A stretch of 64,000 nucleotides of DNA from Phaffia rhodozyma (taxonomy: Eukaryota; Basidiomycota; Tremellomycetes; Cystofilobasidiales; Mrakiaceae). Shown here piece after piece: positions 31,993 to 44,870 of this stretch. The notes below the pieces were generated by a model. That model saw only the letters and a list, made by a program, of their open reading frames with translations, made no database searches and was not told the origin of the DNA. The translations under genes and the position numbers were made by a program. The first letter of the stretch is position 1. The number at the start of each line of letters is the position of its first letter. The stretch spans positions 806,001-870,000 of the forward strand of contig JACGZH010000004.1 in the NCBI GenBank assembly GCA_014706385.1. Reading direction: 5' to 3'.

Positions 31993-34906
31993 TCACATTC
32001 CGGCGCCGACAGGTCCTCCAGGAAGATCTCGCAGAATAAACACGTTGAGGTCTGGAACCAAAGGCGAACGGGATATTGTTAGTCTTTGATTGTTTCTCTT
32101 ACCTATACATAGGAATGAAGATGAGACATAAAAGCAAGTTCCTACCTGTTCGTTGGCAGGCCAACGTAAGCTTCATCAGCTTTTCTTCCAGAATCTCGAG
32201 ATCCCTCCTGTCTAGAGTGCCCAACAAACTACCCCCGCTCTCCCGGACGTCCACCCTGTTCCTTCTCTCGACCAGGCCAGTCACAGCTCTTAGCTCGGCT
32301 TCCTTCCGTTGGATTTGATTGGCCATTGATTTGTACAGATGAGAGATCAACGCAGTGTAGGCTCTAGCGAGATCGACATGCCAGAGGTAAAACGTTCGAG
32401 CAGGCGTTCGATCGGTCGTTCGCGGGACTTCTTGGAGTTCGAGAAGGGAAGCAGCTGAAAGAGCGGCGGTGATCACTCGGACGTCTTTAGGGGAGAGCAT
32501 GGCGACTTTAGAGATCTAGATTCATAGACATCACCGACAGACCGAGCGAAACGAAGGAGTGAATACGTCAGATATTGATCCTATTCTTGGGCGGTGAATA
32601 CAGAGAGAAGAGTTATAAGAGAGAGAAAGACTCACATGTTTCTCATCCATCTTTCCGTATTTCAACACGACGGCGACCACCCTAGCAGCATCATCCCCCC
32701 ATCGTTCTCTCACAACAGCATCCAATACTCTTCTCTTTAACCTCCTACACACCGTTTCAAACTCGACCTGATAACTTCCTGCCGAATCTCTCGCGGATTT
32801 AGATCGACCGACAAACGCGGCCTGCTGGCCTGAGGAAGTCGGGTTATCTTCCGAACCTAGAAGGGAAAGATATGTCTGGATGAATGCTTGGGGGGCGGAA
32901 GATGAGTCCAAGGTAGAAGAGGGATCAAAGATTCCTCTGAAAAGCTCGAGATTTCGAGGGATAGCTTGAGAAATCTGATAGATTGTCACAGGATCTGATT
33001 CGGTACGTTTGAACAAGGCAAGAAAGCAAGGACAGAGGTATCAGCTATGGTTCACCTGGCGTAGAGCGTTTGACAAAATTTGTTGACACGAACCGGATCG
33101 TATCTCGGATACTTTCATCTGGCTACTATGACTGGATTTCAACATGGCAGCCACCACACTTCCGGCCTCGACATTGAACCGATCTGATGCAGCTTTTACA
33201 ATGAGCTTTTCCAGAAGAATCCGGATCCAAGGTCGCTAGGTGAATAACAAAAACACTAGGAACAAAGACGAAAAGGTATTTTAGAAAAGGACAAACATCA
33301 TTACGGATCAACACATTGAACCGATCCATGTTAACGTAGAGATAGACCGAATCCTAGAAGACGAGATACATTTTTGTATTGCATGGTTGAATGAGCGCGC
33401 GCACATTTGGAAGAGAATAGGCATACATGGCAGATAGGAAACGCACAGAGATTCGAAGAGCGTCGTCATCCAACTTTGGCTTTTTTGTTTTGCTTTTGCT
33501 GTAATCGAGACAGAGATGAAGGAGTGTGAGCAACCTCATACTTTGGAAGAAGCAACCTGAAGGAGTCAACATACCCGATCTCTTTCCTAAGGGCCATTTT
33601 CCAGTCAGCCCAGGACTCTCTTTCCGCCGACACTCTGCCCCATGCTTTCTCCCAGGCAGCATTCCTATCTTTTGGCCCGATAACACCTCTGATCTTGGCG
33701 AGTTCTTCTTGACGGAGAGTGATTAGCTTGTCTCTGGGCGAAATTGATTGGGATGGGTGATACGGAAGGATGAAGGATTGACGAAGGAGAACGAGAAGGG
33801 TCTTTTGAACAGAGGCGGCCTTCTTCTTGTCCACTCTGAATTCTACTTTTGGTTGAAGCTCGGATGTAGGATTCGTCAAGGAATCCGTCCCAGTCTCCCT
33901 TTGGTCCTTCTCTTCTCTTTCTTCCTCCTCTTCGTCTTGAAGCATCCGTCTCTTTCCGTTCTTCAACCCGGCCTTGGCTTCCTTAGCCTTTTCCTTCTCT
34001 CTGACTTTACGGGCTCGTTCTTTGTCTTTCCTTTCCTTCTCGAGTTCTCGTTTTGACTTTTTCTTTGTTGGCGGAGGTGAGGAGGAAGACGAAGAAGAGA
34101 GATCGTTTTCAGAATCGGAATCTCGATCTGCTCTTGTGAGATGGTTACTCTGGTTCTGGTTGTCAGACGTGGACGAGTAGAGGTAGGACGTGCTTGCGTC
34201 CGTAGCAGGATCCGCTTTGGCTAGTTCGGCGAGAATTTGTGGTAGGGTGAGTTTTCCGTGGGTCGACAGCAGGTTCAATATCGAAGCCGCCTGAAGGAAA
34301 GGAAGAAGGTTGGATAAGTGCGAAGGAAGAGAGTCAAACGAGTGAGTGAGGCATTGGTAAAGACAGAGGAAAGAAAAATGAGGGTAGAGGGAGTGATATC
34401 CCAGAAACGCAGAGCAGACGCACCTCATCTCCCCATTCGTTCCTACCCATTTCTACGACCCTACCGACTCTCTCGAGCTTCAAGACCGAACCGACGTCCA
34501 TCTCGTAAGCCTCGATGCCACCAGTATAGTCTGGTCCGGTCCACCAAAGCAGGTTGTGTTGGGTGAGCACGATGAGGGCTGCTTGGACTTGACGTGGAGG
34601 GACAGAGGAAAGCTTAGATATCTGAGGCAGCGTAAGCCGGCCTCGATGGAGAATTGGATGTGCGACTCTCTGTATTGGTGAAGACATATCAAAAGGGTAA
34701 GATAAGGAAGAGACAATGTTCCCAAAGGGATTGACATAGGGTTTAGCTTTTGGCCGGTCTGGGTGACTATTCTCGATGACGCTTGACGGTTGACGCTTGT
34801 AAAGAACGAAGGAAAACAAAACAGGTAAAAGACGAACCGCGACCTGAGGTCCAAAATGGACACTGATGATGTGATGTCCCAGACGGACTGCCTCCTTGTC
34901 CGACAT
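31993..34906 (-). CDS. RPC82: RNA polymerase III subunit RPC82 (RPC3)
   Basis: Role (family knowledge): Rpc82 is part of the Rpc82-Rpc34-Rpc31 subcomplex that recruits Pol III to TFIIIB and opens promoters. Seen: start MSDKEAVRLGHHIISVHFGP at 34906. After an intron come winged-helix blocks RVAHPILHRGRLTLPQISKL and VPPRQVQAALIVLTQHNLLW, then a second winged helix AASILNLLSTHGKLTLPQIL. A long acidic/basic Lys/Glu linker follows. The C-terminal third reads MLSPKDVRVITAALSAASLL, then TFYLWHVDLARAYTALISHL, the family hallmark. A last intron brings in a small terminal exon reading DLNVFILRDLPGGPVGAGM, which resembles the conserved Rpc82 ending better than the unspliced read-through. Stop at 31993-31995. 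Confidence 0.88.
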
Positions 34907-35802
34907 GACGAACGTGGTGTGCTCTTGACGAGTGGATGATGGACGGACGGATGCGAGTGGAGGAGGTTGGAAAAATAAAATAATAAATAATAAATAATGA
35001 AAAATAATAAAATAAAACAAAAACTCATTACAAAAGTTTTGTAATGAGGCATTGGGAGTCTTTTGCCAGTCCACTAGGAAAAGTGAAGGATTCAACGCTG
35101 ATACACTTGCCAGCGTTGCTCTCCTCCATGCTCTGTGCTAACTCCTTGGACAGCCGAACGGACAAGCACCTGGGAGGACTGAACACGGTGGTCAGAGGGG
35201 AACTTATCTTGTCGCAGATAAGGGAGGCGCGGAATGCATTGTACATCAGCCGTTCAGCGTGGTAGACACAAGGTGATATAGATAGATATAGTAATTCCAT
35301 TAAAAGGAAACCGGACTGTTCAATCTGTTGATCTGCCATGTACGTGCACAGTGACTTCGTCCATCATGTCTATGTAGGTCACCAGCTTGTCGTCTTCCGG
35401 CGACCCTTCCATCCGATATGACTGACGCGTTGGTGAATTGGAAGAAAAGTCACACATGTATACGTGCGCCAGCAGAGCTCTATAGATCTGAACAGCAGAG
35501 CATATTGTCTTGTTCTTCCATAAACTATCTCTCTCTGCAGACCCGCTCTGCGTCTTGCCTCTTGCTCTGTTGCTAATCCCTCTGCCGTTGCGCCAGACTA
35601 CCGTGATGTCTCTAGAAGAAGAAGAGTCCAAAGGCTATGACGAGACTAGACGAAACCCAAGTTTTCCAATAGAACGACTAGACAAAAATCGTAATGAGAA
35701 ATGTCGTGATTTCAATTTCTTCACTTTTTCTTTTTCACCTCCAAACTTTCATCTAGATCTTCCTCGTCATCTCATCCTGGCAGCATTCTTTGTAGAGCTA
35801 TC
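34907..35802. promoter_or_regulatory. Divergent promoter region of RPC82 and MET2
   Basis: About 900 bp between outward-facing starts. It contains an A/T-rich patch (34971-35030, repeated AATAATAAATAA words) close to RPC82, and GATATAGATAGATATAG at about 35273. No gene is supported; short frames in the middle are compositionally featureless. Confidence 0.4.
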
Positions 35803-37624
<1,822 letters not shown>

Positions 37625-38065
37625 TCTTTCTTTTCTTTTCTTTTTTCTTTTCGTCCTTTTCTTCTTTTTTTCTTTCTCTTCTTTCAATCAGCACCTTAGT
37701 TTGTATCGTTCTGTCCTTGTTGCATGGGAGTTCAACCCTCCTTTCGGTCCTATTAGTTTTCTTTTCATTAGACAGACACCAAACCCTCTTTTTTCTCTCC
37801 TTCATAGCAAATGAAACATGGGTTTACAAGGAATTCAAGAACGTTCGGCGATCCTCATCTCTGTGTGCTTGAAAGAAATAGTCTTGATATGAATGCATAC
37901 ATCTCGGATCGTTCGCATATGGCACAAACTTCCAACAGGGGCGAAGAAAAGTAAGAAAAGAAAAGACAAGCAAAAAGAAAAGAAAAAAAAAACTAGCATA
38001 AGAAAATACAAAACCCCCTCCTCGATTCTCAACTTATACTACAGGCGATTCCTGCGCTCTCATTC
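37625..38065. other. Convergent gap between MET2 and the DenD-like gene
   Basis: About 440 bp between two facing stop codons. The left half is a dense TTTC/TTTTC tract (37627-37690); the right half has A-rich stretches including a run of nine As near 37982. No gene is seen. The region presumably holds both 3' UTRs. Confidence 0.35.
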
Positions 38066-40054
38066 TCATTGACCACGTTTTAACTCGGCTTGGAAATCCC
38101 TGACGGCATCCAAGAAGCCAGTCTTGGGGTCATCCCTGATGAATCCTAAAGAGAGCGCGGCTTGTTGATTAAACGAGCCTGGCCAGAAAGCCATGATCGA
38201 CAAGACCTGTAGGTTTGCGTGAGCACATGATTGTTTTCGAGATCGATTAGCCAGAGAACAAGAGTTAGTCCGTGTACTTTGCTTTGATGTGGGGGAGAGA
38301 AAGAAGAGAAGAGTAGATAGCAGAGCTTGCAGACAGAGACTTGCCTTGGGATCTTTTTTAAAGTCAATCAGATTGAGGGCTTCACTACCGCCGACGACAG
38401 CTAGAGCTTCGATGATATCCCTCGTGGTGACTGTGATTCCTGGGAAGTTCACCGTTCGAGAATATGAAGGGAAAGCCGATGCGGGGAGCGAGAGGACGTG
38501 AATAAAGTTGTGGATGACCTGAAGATCAAACAATTCGATCACATTTAAGCAGAGAAAGAAGAGCAGAAATATGAACAATAAGTGATAGATCTAAGGCAGA
38601 GAGAGAGGAAGAAAGAAAAAGGAAAACACGAACGGTAGAGACCCTTGAGAGGTAAAGCGGAAAGTTGTCGAGATTGGGATCATCAATTGAGTCCGCTACC
38701 GGACATTCAGATCGTTGACCTTGCAGAGGTTCTCTGATCAATCCTGAGATGAAAGATGAAGCTGCCGAAGACGGGGCCTGTGTTTGATCAAGAAGGATTC
38801 GAGCCAAACAGAAATAGGAGAGTAGTATGAGATTGGAAACTTAAGCAAAACACAATTAACCAGAGACTAGGAGAGGCGAAGAAAATTACTTACACCAGAC
38901 CTGATGGCAACGGTAGGCAATCGGATGATTCGTCCGTCCTAACCATGATTAAGAATAATCCATGTTCGTCCCTGTCAGAGGCCTACCTAGCATTACGAAG
39001 GACAAGACAGATCTCACAAATTGGAACTTACAATGAACCCTTTTCGAGTGTAATCAAAAACGTAAAGCTCGCAGATTGCTTTGGCGGTTCCGCTATTAAG
39101 ATATAGAAGATGACGCCGTGCGGTTAGGCTACGTTCTACAAGAGGACATGCGCAAGTATTTAGAAGGATCGATGGAGATCAAACAAACTAGGATGTCTCT
39201 GGAAACAAAGGAGTCGTCCTGAAAAGAGCCTCGATTGATCATCAGTTCAAGTGATCACTCTTTGACCCCGAAAAGACACACGATCTGTCCACTCACTCAG
39301 GTTCAATCTCAGCCTCAGGAATACACTTCTCTCCACCGTAGACGGCAAGTCCAGACACATAGACATATAGAGGCAAAGGAGAGCCTTGTCTGGCTTGAAT
39401 ATGATGCGCTCTGGTAGCGGCGAGGAGAGCGGTATGCGAGTCCACGTTCACTTGTTGAGAAAGATCAAAGTGGATACATATGTACTGTATTAAACATTTG
39501 CAGCATCATGTCAAGAGAGTAAGAACGACTAACCTTGGTAGCCAAGATCAAAGTTTGCCTCACTTCCTCCGGACATGATTCCGTGGACGGCGCTACCCAA
39601 TATGATCAGGTCCGAGTTGGCCGATATGTTGATTAAATATAAAGGGTTAGTTCCAAAGACAAAAAAAATGCAGAAAGGATGGATACAAGACATACTAGAT
39701 GGCGTCGATTTGTCTGCCTTCGAATAGGTTCTTTACTTCATCCTTGTTCGATAGATCAGCTCCGAGCGAAGCGATCCTCTGCTTGAACTGATCGATCGAG
39801 GCAGGAATCGAAGGAGCTCTGACATCGGTTATGATGAAATTGATGTTGGGAAACGATTCCGATAGAGAGATCAAAAGCTGTTGACCGACGAATCCTCTGA
39901 AGAACAGTAAGAAGAACAAACGGATGAGCCGATCAGACTGTTAACGATCTTACACACACGCGCGCGCACTGTCTAGTACTTACCCTGCTCCAGTGATAAG
40001 GATGGTCTGTACATGGGACGGAAGGGTCACCTTTGGATACACTGCGGCAGACAT
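38066..40054 (-). CDS. NAD-dependent SDR dehydrogenase, DenD (D-erythronate dehydrogenase)-like
   Basis: Seen: about nine exons. Start MSAAVYPKVTLPSHVQTILI at 40054, with the Rossmann motif TGAGGFVGQQLL completed across the first intron. Then come FIITDVRAPSIPAS and ADLSNKDEV, the strand YVYVSGLAVYGGE with a likely catalytic Ser, and the catalytic YGTAK, where Tyr and Gly are joined by splicing (...FPETSY|GTAKAICELY). The tail matches the DenD-type extended SDR: GRIIRLPTVAIRSG, then SSAASSFISGLIREPLQGQ with CPV, then TVNFPGITVTTRDIIEAL and FLDAVRDFQAELKRG. DenD oxidises D-erythronate in bacterial four-carbon sugar-acid catabolism (family knowledge). The fungal substrate is inferred and could differ. 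No kinase or isomerase partner genes lie nearby. Confidence 0.85.
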
Positions 40055-40903
40055 AATGGGAGTGTGATGGGCAAGAACAACGGTTGGTTGAGGTCAAGAA
40101 AGGACAGATCCTTCCGTCCGACTTCCTTTAAATCGGCAGGTTGAACAGAAACGGTCCAAACCCGGCCCGGTGAGCCGATAGCCGGATAGATGAAACAATT
40201 CAAATATATATGCTGACTATCTAAGATCCTTAGGTAAATTCGGCCTTCTCTCACCTCGCCTCCCAGTTCGTCTTTATCGACCATCTCACCATCACTATCA
40301 ACCATCAAGAAACCGCCGTCTTTGATCATCATCGTGAGTGTTTCTCTTGGCTGATGAGGTCGTAGAGAGACTGTGTTGGATACCCGGTGCCTTGTAGTGT
40401 CGAGAGAGACTTTGTCTTGCTTTGATCGAGTCTGTCGCTCACCTCTGGGAACAGACGGATTCTTCTAGTAATTTCTCCCTGTCACCGAAAGTTCTTTGAT
40501 CGTCGGTCGTTTTCTCTTCAGTCATTTGAGCTACGGAGCTTCCTACATCCTCGCCTTTGCCCTGTATAATCTCACTCGTACAAGCTTGCACCAAGAGGCT
40601 GACCGCTTTGTCTCTGTGCTGTTCTCGTTCCGATTTCTCCGTTTCCGTACGAACAAAAAACTCTAAATCCTCTGTCTACGTGCCTGTCCGCTCCGCTTTT
40701 CGTGTGGGGGTCATCTTTCTCTTCTTTGTTGCGCTCTTTTCTCTCTATCCTCGCCAGCCGTTCGTCCGGGGCTTCGAAAACGATCCGAACGGAGATAATT
40801 CGGATTCTACAATACGTTTCACCTGCTAAGACACGCTCCGTAGTGCTACCTCCCAGCACGGTCCTTTCCTTACCTGGGTCTCGATCTCTGCACGCTCCAG
40901 ACA
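40055..40903. promoter_or_regulatory. Divergent promoter region of the DenD-like and kinase genes
   Basis: About 850 bp between outward-facing starts, with C/T-rich tracts and a possible 5' UTR of the kinase gene. No GGTTAC or CACGTG element was noticed. A reading frame overlapping the kinase start lacks recognisable protein character. Confidence 0.35.
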
Positions 40904-43900
40904 ATGTCCTCATCGTCCGGCCCGTTCCAAGTTCTCAACCGACCCAAGTTTCCTCAGCTGTCGACACCTGCATACACACCTGCCAATTCATCTCGTTATT
41001 CGCCCGAACCTTCCGTGTCGAATACATCGAGTGGCATTGGTCGAGCGCTCAGCTTCGGAGCTCCGAGAAAACCGAGAAGGGAGAGCTTGGGAGAAGCGAG
41101 TTTGAAGACAAGGCCGAGAAGCGGAAAAGATGGCTCCATCGATTCGTACGGGGTTGAGAGTGGACTGAACACTGAAGACGAGAGTGATATTGGCTTTGGG
41201 GATGAAGTGTGGGTGTCCTGTTGCTTCATAAAGAACATTCCATGTAGCAGCGTTGAACTAATTCTTCCTACTTTCTGTCTTTTCGTCTCAGCAAAGAGAC
41301 GGACACCATCCTTCGCCGGAAGGACCCATTGACTGGGATCACTTCTGTTAATCAGTACGAGATCCTTCATGAGCTTGGCCGAGGCCAACACGGAAAAGTC
41401 CGTTTGGCCAGAGATACGATCGATAATTCGTTATGGGTAAGGTCACCATGATTCTTCCATTCTTTTCACTTCCATTCACTGGTTCATCCATCGTCCGACA
41501 CTTTGCGTAGAAACTTGCGAGACAGAGAATTCAGACTGATACAGGCGGCTGGTTTGTCTTTAGGAATTTCAAAGGCTATCAAGATTGTCAAACGAGATGA
41601 GAAAAAAAGGCTGCCCGGCCTGGGCTCGCGGAAAAAAGCAGGGGTAGGAAAAAGTGTCACTGAAGATGCAAAGTGTGTACTTTTCCTTTTTAGATCTTCC
41701 AAACGTATTTTGACAGTTCTCCTATAAATTTCCTTTCATCTTCGCAAGATTGAAAACAGAAATAGCGATACTCAAGAAGCTCCGAAATCGGCATGTGGTC
41801 CGGATGAGAGAAGTCATCGATGCTAAGCAGGCGAGCAAGCATATCTTCTTAGGTATCGCCTCCTTCTTCGTTCACATAATCTGAGTTGGATTTGAGTGAC
41901 TGACCGATGCCTTCTTATTCTGTCTGAATAGTGTTCGAATATATGGAAGGAGGTGAGGTTAAATGGAAGACGGAGGACAATCAACCATTGTTGGCCGTTA
42001 ATGAAACACGGAGAGTGTTCAGAGATGTCGTACTGGGTTTAGAATACTGTGCGTCCAGATACTTGCCTTTTCTAATTGCTTTTGCGAGCAAAACTCCCTC
42101 ATCTGTCCGCCTATGTCCTCATTCTTCAACACTGTCTCGTTTGTTTGACAAATAGTACACCACCAGGGAATCATCCATCGCGATATCAAACCGGCAAACC
42201 TACTCTGGTCAAAAGATCACTCTGAGATCAAGATCTCGGATTTTGGCGTTTCTCATTACTCCTCCGTTCTTCGTTTGGCTTCATCTTCCGGAGATGATCC
42301 AGACAGTCCGGAAGGTCGATCATCAGGGGATGCTTATGCTCAGATGGACGAAGAAGCTTTGGCAAAGACCGCAGGTTCACCAGCGTTCTTTGCACCCGAG
42401 CTATGCTACAACGGTGAACTTACCCCATTAGGGACCGGCTCGCCAGCCGATACGATCCACAATCAACGCGAATCATTCTTCCAGAATCTGCGCAACGCAA
42501 ACGGGCTACATTCTCCTTCAGTCAGTACCACTGGACTTGGGCAGACAAACACTACGACAGCGACGAAAGCAACGACCCCGCCTGCAACCGCTTCGTCTTC
42601 GGGTCTCATAGTTTCGACTCGACCGGGTGCTAGACCAATGAGTCGGGAACCTTCCCGGCAATCTTCTACATTCTCCTTCCAGCAGCGATCTTCCGAGCGA
42701 TTCAACTCCGGTCGACCTAAGATCACCAAGGCGATTGATATCTGGGCGCTTGGAGTGACTCTCTACTGTATGCTCTTTGGCAAAGTCCCTTTCGAAGCCC
42801 CAAATGAGTTTGCATTGTTCAGTGTAATCCCAAACGAAGACTATGAGATCCCAGATAGCATGGGAGCTGACAAGTTGCGTTCAAGTGATGATCGGGACGG
42901 GATGGATGCTTTGGATCTGCTGAAAAGGCTGTTGGACAAGAACCCAGAATCTAGGATTACGTTAGAACAGGTCAAGGTGAGATATTTTCACTTTGCTTTC
43001 TCCTCAAAATATTGTCGGTCTGGATAAGTTGGTTCTCATATTTGAGCGGTTTTACATATTTTCTAGATACATCCCTGGGTCCTTCGAGGATTGGAAGACC
43101 CTGACGCTTGGCTTCGTCTTCACGAACCTGGCTATATCACAGTTACTGTCGACGACGACGATGTCAATTCCGCGTTTACCCTAACAATCTCTCAAAAGCT
43201 GAAGAACACAGCATCGAGGCTGAAAAATAAGCTGTTTCATTCGGCTTCGTTCTCGTCACCTAGACGTTCAAACTCTGGTTTGAGCTCAACCGGAGGTTCA
43301 CTCAGAGTATCCAGAAAAAGTCTTTCTAGAACAAATTCCACGGTTGTGGGTAACCAGCAGGATACAGATCCATCTTCATCACTGTCATCCCGGCAGCAGC
43401 GACCCACCCAGCATAACCGGTCGTTCTCTCAGGTGTCCCAATCGCTTTCGTCTCAGCCCGAGCAGCAGCAACGATCTTCATCCTCTTCATCTCAAGGCCA
43501 ATTTTTTCTCTCTCATCTCCACCCTTCCAAATCATCGCAACAACAGCAACAACAGCAACAACAGTCATTCTCTACTCAGCATCTATCCCCAACTTCTCAA
43601 TTTGACCCACAGCATCAGACCCAGAAATCACTCGAGCCGCCTTTGGCAACATCATGTGCCTCTTTATCCATTCATCATCCCCATCCTCATACTGCCTCGC
43701 ATCAACAACAACCAGAGCCACATCTACAAACACAGCAACAACCTCAAACGCACCTTCCCTTCCAGATATCACCAAGACCAACCCCTACTTCGCTCACCAG
43801 CATGATGCGAGAGAGAGAATCAAGAATTCCCAGTGGATCGTCGAGTGCTGCGTCCGATCGTTCACGAGTTTTCTATACTGACGACGATGACGACGATGAC

Positions 43901-44005
43901 GATCCGAGGAGAATAGGAACATACGACGATGGAGAGGAGGATGGAGAAGACGAAGGATTGGAAATCTCGATAGGACGGAGAAGGGATAGTTATAGGGTTG
44001 ATTGA
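40904..44005 (+). CDS. CaMKK/Sak1-type protein kinase (upstream kinase of Snf1/AMPK)
   Basis: Role (family knowledge): Sak1/Tos3/Elm1 and Ssp1 activate Snf1/AMPK by activation-loop phosphorylation. Seen: seven or more exons. A Ser-rich N-terminus precedes YEILHELGRGQHGKVRLARD (glycine loop). An intron then joins to AIKIVKRDEKKRLPG (the Lys of VAIK), followed by LVFEYMEGGEVKW, the catalytic loop IIHRDIKPANLLWS, DFGVSHYS and AGSPAFFAPELCYNG. AGSPAFFAPE is typical of the CaMKK/Sak1 group. IDIWALGVTLYCMLFGKVPF and IHPWVLRGLED complete the fold. Two inserts stand out: about 30 acidic residues between DFG and APE, and about 100 low-complexity residues between APE and the IDIWALGVTL helix. The C-terminal 250 residues are Ser/Gln-rich with a poly-Gln run and an acidic end. 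Confidence 0.9.
43537..43565 (+). repeat. CAA/CAG tract encoding poly-Gln in the kinase tail
   Basis: Alternating CAA and CAG codons encode about ten consecutive Gln residues in the disordered C-terminal tail of the kinase. Codon mixing makes it less slip-prone than the pure CTG tract in PAT1. Confidence 0.85.
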
Positions 44006-44870
44006 AGTCTTCTGACGAGTCCTTTTCCTTTTTTCCTCCTTTTTTTCTCTTCCTTTCGAGTTTGTCTGTTTCTTTTTTGCCCTACACTTCCCTTTCACTC
44101 TTGCATAGACTTTCACATACTTTCCTTGAAATCCGATCCCGCCTTGTTGTCCTTCCTGATATTATCTCGAGAAATGATTAACAGTCGTTCCAAGCTGGAG
44201 CAAAAGAATGTACCCATGCGCTCGCTTCCTGACATCATGTTCAATCTTTAATCCTACTTTTATCTCTTCGTTCGCCTTTGACCGTTCCCTCAGTTATACT
44301 ACGAAAGAAACAAGAACCACTCGAATATGATTATACCCTGTCCAATTACTTGAGCGCACATTCATCCCATTTTTGAATCATGAATAAATTCTTCTTCTTC
44401 AATTGAAAGATAGACTCTTCTTTTACTTCTTCTTCACTTTCGTTTTTGTTAACACTATCAGTGTTGTTCAAACAAGAGGGGGGAAGGATGAAGTTACGAT
44501 AGATAAACGAATTGTTTAGAATGTAGACGGATTGTAGAAAGAAGAAAACAAGAAAACAAGAAGAAAATAAGATACTAGAGAAGAAGGTGAGGTATGCTGT
44601 ACTTTCCAATGCGATCGTGGTGATTTTGAAATCAGTTTGAAAGACTGATTTGGTGGATGTTTAGTATGAATAAGGAATGGAGATATTGATCGAGTCAACA
44701 ATAGAGACGAGACAGAAGATTTGTGCCTACATACACTGACTCACAAAAGAATACACAGCGCCACAAGCGACAGGGAAGATTGGAAGGGAAGACATTGTAA
44801 GCTGATGAGACGAAAGCAAGTGGGTGATATATCTAAACTAGCAAATAGAAGAGGAAGAGGGAAACTTGTT
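44006..44870. other. Convergent gap between the kinase and NHA1
   Basis: About 865 bp between facing stop codons, unusually long for a convergent pair in this window (others are about 150-440 bp). It contains C/T-rich then A/G-rich DNA and only low-complexity short frames. Long 3' UTRs or a non-coding transcript are possible, but nothing in the sequence proves either. Confidence 0.35.

Noticed and set aside
31993..32158. RPC82 ending by read-through as RNLLLCLIFIPMYR
   Set aside because: Splicing to a last exon gives DLNVFILRDLPGGPVGAGM, which looks like a proper Rpc82 C-terminus, whereas the read-through looks intronic.
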